In this document: positions 60,052 through 64,000 of the stretch, in pieces | How the letters are laid out: each line of letters opens with the position of its first letter | Numbering within the stretch: the stretch's first letter is position 1 | Origin: Hyphomicrobiales bacterium | Lineage (GTDB): Bacteria; Pseudomonadota; Alphaproteobacteria; Rhizobiales; Rhizobiaceae | Reading direction: 5' to 3' | Length of the DNA stretch: 64,000 nt | Assembly: GCA_900472395.1 (NCBI GenBank) | Contig: UCHV01000018.1 | Coordinates: 1 to 64,000 of the forward strand | Translations under genes and position numbers: made by a program | The notes under the pieces: generated by a model | Databases searched by the model: none | What the model saw: only the letters and a program-made list of their open reading frames with translations | What the model was told of the DNA's origin: nothing

Positions 60052-61356
60052 ATGCGGGCTGATGATACGATTTTTGCCCTGTCGAGCGGTTCGCTGCCGG
60101 CAGGGCTTGCTGTTATCCGGTTGAGTGGCCCCAGAGCTATCTCAGTGTCCGAAAAACTGGCCGGGCCCCTTCCTCTCCCGCGACATGCTTATCTGCGCAC
60201 CCTTAGAAAATCGGATGGCAGCGTATTGGATCGCGGATTGGTGATATCCTTTCCCGCTCCCAATTCCTTTACCGGGGAAGATTGCGTCGAACTTCACCTA
60301 CATGGCAGCCGCGCAGTTGCAGCCACGGTTTACGATGAACTTGTTCTGGAAAATTTGAGGCTCGCGGAAGCTGGAGAGTTTTCCAAGCGCGCTTTGGAGA
60401 ATGGGAAACTCGATCTGGTCGAAGCAGAGGGACTGTCCGATCTCCTGAGAGCTGAAACAGAGATGCAGCGTCGCTTGGCGATTGAGCAAAGTGATGGTGG
60501 TCTTTCATCGGTATACACCGGTTGGGCTTTTGAGCTTACGCGGGCCAGGGCACTCATTGAGGCAGAACTCGATTTCGCTGATGAAGATGACGTGCCCGGT
60601 TCGGTGTCTGACAGTGTCTGGCTCAGCGTGGGCCGGTTGAAGCGTGCAATTGATCTGCAGCTTTCCGCGACGAGATCGGGTGAAATAATCCGAGATGGTT
60701 ACCAGGTGGCCATTGTAGGTGCGCCGAATGTCGGAAAATCTAGTCTTTTGAATGCGTTAGCTAATAAAGATGTCGCAATTGTAACTGAGATAGCTGGAAC
60801 GACGCGGGATGTCTTGCATGTCGATCTGGATCTCGGCGGGTTTCTCGTGCGGTTTTTCGATACGGCCGGGATACGTGAGACAACGGATGTCGTTGAAAAA
60901 GAGGGAATTCGCCGCGCACATCTCGTTCTCGAGCGTGCGGACCTTGTCCTCTTGCTCAGTGATGTAGATGAGACTTCGGCAGGTTTCGAATTACCGCATG
61001 CTATCCCTGTCTGGCGAATAAATACCAAGTCGGATGCGGCAACCACGCGAACTTTGGCAGATATCAGTATATCGGCCAAAACGGGTGATGGTCTCGATAT
61101 ACTTAAATCAGCGATCATCAAAAATGTATCAGAGCGTTGGGAAGCTATTGCTTCGTTAAAACCCGGGCGTTTGAGACATGCGCAGCTTTTACAAAGCGCT
61201 TCCAATTTCATTGAGGAAGCATTAGAGGGTTCGCAATTGGATATGCAGGCGGAATGCCTGCGGCTTGCAGCCGAGGAATTGGGCCGTATTACCGGCAAAG
61301 TCGATGTCGAACATTTGTTGGACATCATTTTCTCGGAATTCTGCATCGGCAAGTGA
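60052..61356 (+). CDS. mnmE: tRNA modification GTPase MnmE
   Basis: 434 aa. N-terminal folate-binding domain ('DTIFALSSGSLPAGLAVIRLSG'), helical domain, inserted G domain ('VGAPNVGKSSLLNALANKDVAIVTEIAGTTRDVL', 'DTAGIRE', 'NTKSD') and the C-terminal CIGK motif needed for catalysis. With MnmG it makes the 5-(carboxymethyl)aminomethyl group at U34 of tRNA. Its stop codon lies within a parS-like site. Confidence 0.97.
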   Translation: MRADDTIFALSSGSLPAGLAVIRLSGPRAISVSEKLAGPLPLPRHAYLRTLRKSDGSVLDRGLVISFPAPNSFTGEDCVELHLHGSRAVAATVYDELVLENLRLAEAGEFSKRALENGKLDLVEAEGLSDLLRAETEMQRRLAIEQSDGGLSSVYTGWAFELTRARALIEAELDFADEDDVPGSVSDSVWLSVGRLKRAIDLQLSATRSGEIIRDGYQVAIVGAPNVGKSSLLNALANKDVAIVTEIAGTTRDVLHVDLDLGGFLVRFFDTAGIRETTDVVEKEGIRRAHLVLERADLVLLLSDVDETSAGFELPHAIPVWRINTKSDAATTRTLADISISAKTGDGLDILKSAIIKNVSERWEAIASLKPGRLRHAQLLQSASNFIEEALEGSQLDMQAECLRLAAEELGRITGKVDVEHLLDIIFSEFCIGK

Positions 61357-61369
61357 TTCACGTGAAACA
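61354..61369. other. parS-like site at the mnmE/mnmG junction
   Basis: TGATTCACGTGAAACA differs from the parS consensus at one position. It begins at the mnmE stop codon and lies 2.5 kb from parA. Confidence 0.8.
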
Positions 61370-61404
61370 ATCCGATTCGGTTTCGAAATGAAGTGGAGCA
61401 AACC

Positions 61405-63276
61405 GTGACGAATTACGATGTCATCGTTATTGGTGGCGGCCATGCGGGCTGCGAAGCAGCTAGTGCTGCAGCACGTGCGGGCGCACGCACGGCGCTCGTC
61501 ACCCATCAGGTCGCTACCATTGGCGCGATGTCGTGCAATCCTGCGATTGGCGGATTGGGCAAGGGCCATCTCGTCCGCGAAGTTGATGCTCTGGATGGAT
61601 TGATGGGCCGTGTGGCCGATGCCGCGGGTATTCAATTTCGTCTCCTGAACAGGAAGAAGGGACCTGCAGTACGTGGCCCGCGTACTCAGGCGGATCGTAA
61701 GCTATATCGCGCTGCCATGCAGGCAGAGATCCTCAATCATGCCAATCTCGACGTAATTGAAGGCGATGTCTTCGATCTTCAGACGTTTGAAAATCGCGTA
61801 TCTGGAATAGTCCTGAAAGATGGGCGGACTTTCGTTTCCGGCGCTGTTGTTTTGACCACAGGCACCTTCTTGCGAGGTCTTATTCATATTGGAGCGGAAA
61901 AAACTCCAGCTGGTCGAATGGGAGAAGAGCCATCTCTTGGCCTGTCGGATACGTTACTAAAGCTCGGCTTGAGACTGGGTCGATTGAAAACCGGCACTCC
62001 TGCCCGACTGGATGGTCGAACCATCGACTGGGACAGCCTCGATAAACAAGAGGCCGATGAGGTTCCCACGCCATTTTCCTTTATGACCGATGCGATCGTA
62101 AATCCGCAAATCGCTTGTGGCGTGACCCGAACCACTCCTGCCACACATGCGATCATTTCGGAAAACATCGGTTTATCAGCCATGTATTCCGGCGAGATTA
62201 AAGGGGTAGGCCCTCGTTATTGTCCCTCTATCGAGGACAAGATTACTAGGTTCGGCGAACGTGACGGACACCAGATCTTTCTGGAGCCTGAGGGTCTGGA
62301 TGATCCGACTGTCTATCCGAACGGGATTTCGACATCGCTTCCAGCCAATGTTCAAGAAGCATTTATTCGCACCATTCCTGGTTTGGAAAAAGTTGCAATT
62401 CTGCAACCGGGTTATGCGATCGAATATGACCATATTGACCCGCGCGAGTTGAGCCATAGTCTCGAAGTCAAGAAAATGCCCGGCCTTTTCTTGGCCGGCC
62501 AGATTAATGGCACGACTGGATATGAAGAAGCTGCCGCTCAAGGCTTGATCGCTGGTTTGAATGCTGCCCTGCTTGTTGGCAATCGCCCTGCCGCCGTATT
62601 CAGCCGCACTGAGGCCTATATCGGCGTTATGATCGACGATTTGACGTCGCGCGGAATTACCGAACCCTACCGAATGTTTACCTCGAGAGCTGAATACCGC
62701 CTCTCGCTTCGTGCCGATAACGCGGATATCCGACTGACGCCGATCGCGAAGAAATTGGGGGTTGTTTCACTGTCTCGATGCGAGCGCTTCGAGCGCTTTC
62801 AAAATGATGTGATGGTTGTTAGACAACAACTGAAAACTGCCACCCTCACTCCGCAGGAAGCTGCCAAGTTCGACATCAAGGTCAACCAGGATGGCCAGCG
62901 TCGAAGCGCTTATGAGTTGCTATCCTATCAGGATGTCACAATGGATGATCTGAGACGCGTATGGCCCAATCTCTCGGACAAACCGAACAGTGTTTACGAG
63001 GCCTTGGAAATTGAAGCGGGTTATGCGGTTTACATGGAACGGCAAGAGTCCGGTATTACCGCCACTCGCCGCGAAGAACAACGCGCCATTCCCGAAGATT
63101 TCGACTTCAACGCGCTTAGCGGTCTATCTAATGAGTTAAAGTTGAAATTGGTGCAAAATAAACCTCAAAACATGGCTCAGGCGGCGAGCGTTGACGGTAT
63201 GACACCTGCTGCACTTGCTCTCCTACTCGCGGTTCTTCGCAAAACCGACATTAAACGCTCGCAGCGAGTCTCCTGA
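61405..63276 (+). CDS. mnmG: tRNA uridine-5-carboxymethylaminomethyl synthesis enzyme MnmG
   Basis: About 623 aa. FAD-binding '[28 protein letters not shown]', '[17 protein letters not shown]', '[12 protein letters not shown]' and '[25 protein letters not shown]'. The start is taken as GTG 61405 ('[11 protein letters not shown]') with GTGGAG upstream; GTG 61393 would add four residues. It forms the MnmEG complex with the preceding gene. Its stop overlaps the rsmG start by one base. Confidence 0.97.
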   Translation: MTNYDVIVIGGGHAGCEAASAAARAGARTALVTHQVATIGAMSCNPAIGGLGKGHLVREVDALDGLMGRVADAAGIQFRLLNRKKGPAVRGPRTQADRKLYRAAMQAEILNHANLDVIEGDVFDLQTFENRVSGIVLKDGRTFVSGAVVLTTGTFLRGLIHIGAEKTPAGRMGEEPSLGLSDTLLKLGLRLGRLKTGTPARLDGRTIDWDSLDKQEADEVPTPFSFMTDAIVNPQIACGVTRTTPATHAIISENIGLSAMYSGEIKGVGPRYCPSIEDKITRFGERDGHQIFLEPEGLDDPTVYPNGISTSLPANVQEAFIRTIPGLEKVAILQPGYAIEYDHIDPRELSHSLEVKKMPGLFLAGQINGTTGYEEAAAQGLIAGLNAALLVGNRPAAVFSRTEAYIGVMIDDLTSRGITEPYRMFTSRAEYRLSLRADNADIRLTPIAKKLGVVSLSRCERFERFQNDVMVVRQQLKTATLTPQEAAKFDIKVNQDGQRRSAYELLSYQDVTMDDLRRVWPNLSDKPNSVYEALEIEAGYAVYMERQESGITATRREEQRAIPEDFDFNALSGLSNELKLKLVQNKPQNMAQAASVDGMTPAALALLLAVLRKTDIKRSQRVS

Positions 63277-63896
63277 TGCAAATAAACGGCAAAGATGTTT
63301 CACGTGAAACATGCGAGCAGCTGGAGCATTTCTCCGAATTGTTCCGCAAATGGGCCAAGTCCATTAATTTGGTTGCCCCCTCAACATTACCTGACCTATG
63401 GAATCGCCATGTGGCCGACAGTGCGCAAATTTTTCAGCTCTCTTCAGAGCCAAAGATCTGGGCTGATCTAGGTTCGGGCGGCGGTTTTCCGGGTGTCATA
63501 ACCGCTATCTTTCTCAAGGGTTCTGGAGAGGGATGGGTTCATCTGGTCGAAAGCAACCAAAAAAAGGCAGCGTTCCTGCGTCAAGCTCTGCTTGAGACCG
63601 GTGCCAGAGGGAGCGTCCATGTCCTGCGAATCGAAGATGCACCGCAGAAAATTGGCAAGGTAGATGCCATTTCTGCCAGGGCACTGGCCGATCTTGACCT
63701 CTTGTTCGATTTTTTAGAACATTGGATGACTGAGAACGATCAGTGCCGCGCTTTTTTCCATAAAGGCCGGGATTACCGCCAGGAAGTATCGAAAGCGAAT
63801 GGTCGCTGGCGTTTCGATCTGTTAGAACATCGTAGTGCCGTTGAAACGGATTCCATCATTTTGGAAATCGGAGGCCTCCGGCGCAAGGTCAACTGA
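63276..63896 (+). CDS. rsmG: 16S rRNA m7G527 methyltransferase RsmG (GidB)
   Basis: 206 aa. SAM-binding '[18 protein letters not shown]', preceded by '[30 protein letters not shown]' and followed by '[16 protein letters not shown]'. It methylates G527 of 16S rRNA. Codons 8-12 ('VSRET') are encoded by a perfect parS palindrome. It lies 16 bp upstream of parA. Confidence 0.97.
   Translation: MQINGKDVSRETCEQLEHFSELFRKWAKSINLVAPSTLPDLWNRHVADSAQIFQLSSEPKIWADLGSGGGFPGVITAIFLKGSGEGWVHLVESNQKKAAFLRQALLETGARGSVHVLRIEDAPQKIGKVDAISARALADLDLLFDFLEHWMTENDQCRAFFHKGRDYRQEVSKANGRWRFDLLEHRSAVETDSIILEIGGLRRKVN
63296..63311. other. perfect parS centromere site within rsmG
   Basis: TGTTTCACGTGAAACA is the exact 16-bp palindromic parS consensus bound by ParB. 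It sits inside the first 36 bp of rsmG, about 600 bp upstream of parA. Confidence 0.95.
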
Positions 63897-63912
63897 TCAT
63901 CCGGATAGCAGA

Positions 63913-64000
63913 ATGAGCGAGCTCAATCGAATTATCACCATAGCCAATCAAAAAGGTGGCGTTGGTAAGACTACGACGGCAATCAACCTTGCAACCGCCC
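63913..64000 (+). CDS. parA: chromosome partitioning ATPase ParA (5' end only)
   Basis: The first 29 codons are present and the gene runs off the window edge. The N-terminus 'MSELNRIITIANQKGGVGKT' holds the deviant Walker A motif KGGVGKT of ParA/Soj ATPases. Its place after rsmG is the standard position of the chromosomal parAB operon; parB is expected just outside. Confidence 0.93.
   Translation, partial: MSELNRIITIANQKGGVGKTTTAINLATA

Overview
The window is a 64 kb piece of an alphaproteobacterial primary chromosome, almost certainly from the Rhizobiaceae (Rhizobium/Agrobacterium/Sinorhizobium group). The evidence is the gene content and order: actS-actR, pckA back to back with chvI-chvG, a short hprK with a mannose-type EIIA and HPr, ahcY-divL, tsaE/kinase-murU-addB-addA-trxA, folC-accD-trpA-trpB-trpF, and an origin-proximal block secB-dnaQ-coaE-aroE-maf-ppsR | hemE-hemJ-rho-mnmE-mnmG-rsmG-parA. 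I assign no species. Nearly all of the window is core genome. I see no tRNA, rRNA, insertion sequence, prophage or CRISPR array.

Layout. 0.2-6 kb: HrpB helicase, the ActS/ActR redox two-component pair, MmcB, and a lipoprotein L,D-transpeptidase. 6-13 kb (minus strand): malate synthase G, a cytochrome P450, a secreted DUF1402 protein, and the HslUV protease. 13-17.7 kb (plus): a histidine operon hisB-DUF2628-hisH-hisA-hisF-hisE running into coaA. 17.7-20.4 kb (minus): alkB, arfB, pckA. 20.8-26.2 kb (plus): ChvI/ChvG, the HprK/EIIA/HPr regulatory phosphotransfer genes, and ahcY behind a structured leader. 26.4-38.4 kb (plus): DivL, a TsaE-sugar kinase fusion, MurU, AddB, AddA and thioredoxin. 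38.4-51.7 kb (minus): folC, accD, trpA-trpB-trpF, a SprT-like peptidase, a DUF2852 protein, PHB depolymerase, gyrB, and a tightly overlapped set XRE-Smr-MltA-Tim44. 51.9-52.9 kb (plus): fxsA and secB. 53-56.6 kb (minus): dnaQ, coaE, aroE, maf, ppsR. 56.6-57.0 kb: a 393-bp gene-free stretch with the features of the replication origin. 57-64 kb (plus): hemE, hemJ, rho, mnmE, mnmG, rsmG and the first codons of parA.

How the parts fit. The right third is the origin/partition region. A DnaA-box-bearing AT-rich segment lies between ppsR and hemE. A perfect 16-bp parS palindrome sits in the start of rsmG just before parA, and near-consensus parS sites lie at the mnmE/mnmG junction, the aroE/maf junction, after gyrB (two) and after pckA. 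The middle joins carbon and envelope control: ChvGI, HprK/HPr, PEP carboxykinase, S-adenosylhomocysteine hydrolase and the cell-cycle pseudokinase DivL, followed by a peptidoglycan-recycling pair (MurNAc kinase domain plus MurU). The most noteworthy signals are the origin with its parS array, the DivL tyrosine substitution, the TsaE-kinase fusion, the three-hairpin ahcY leader, the perfect inverted repeat between pckA and chvI, and lytic-transglycosylase-like motifs in the DUF1402 protein.
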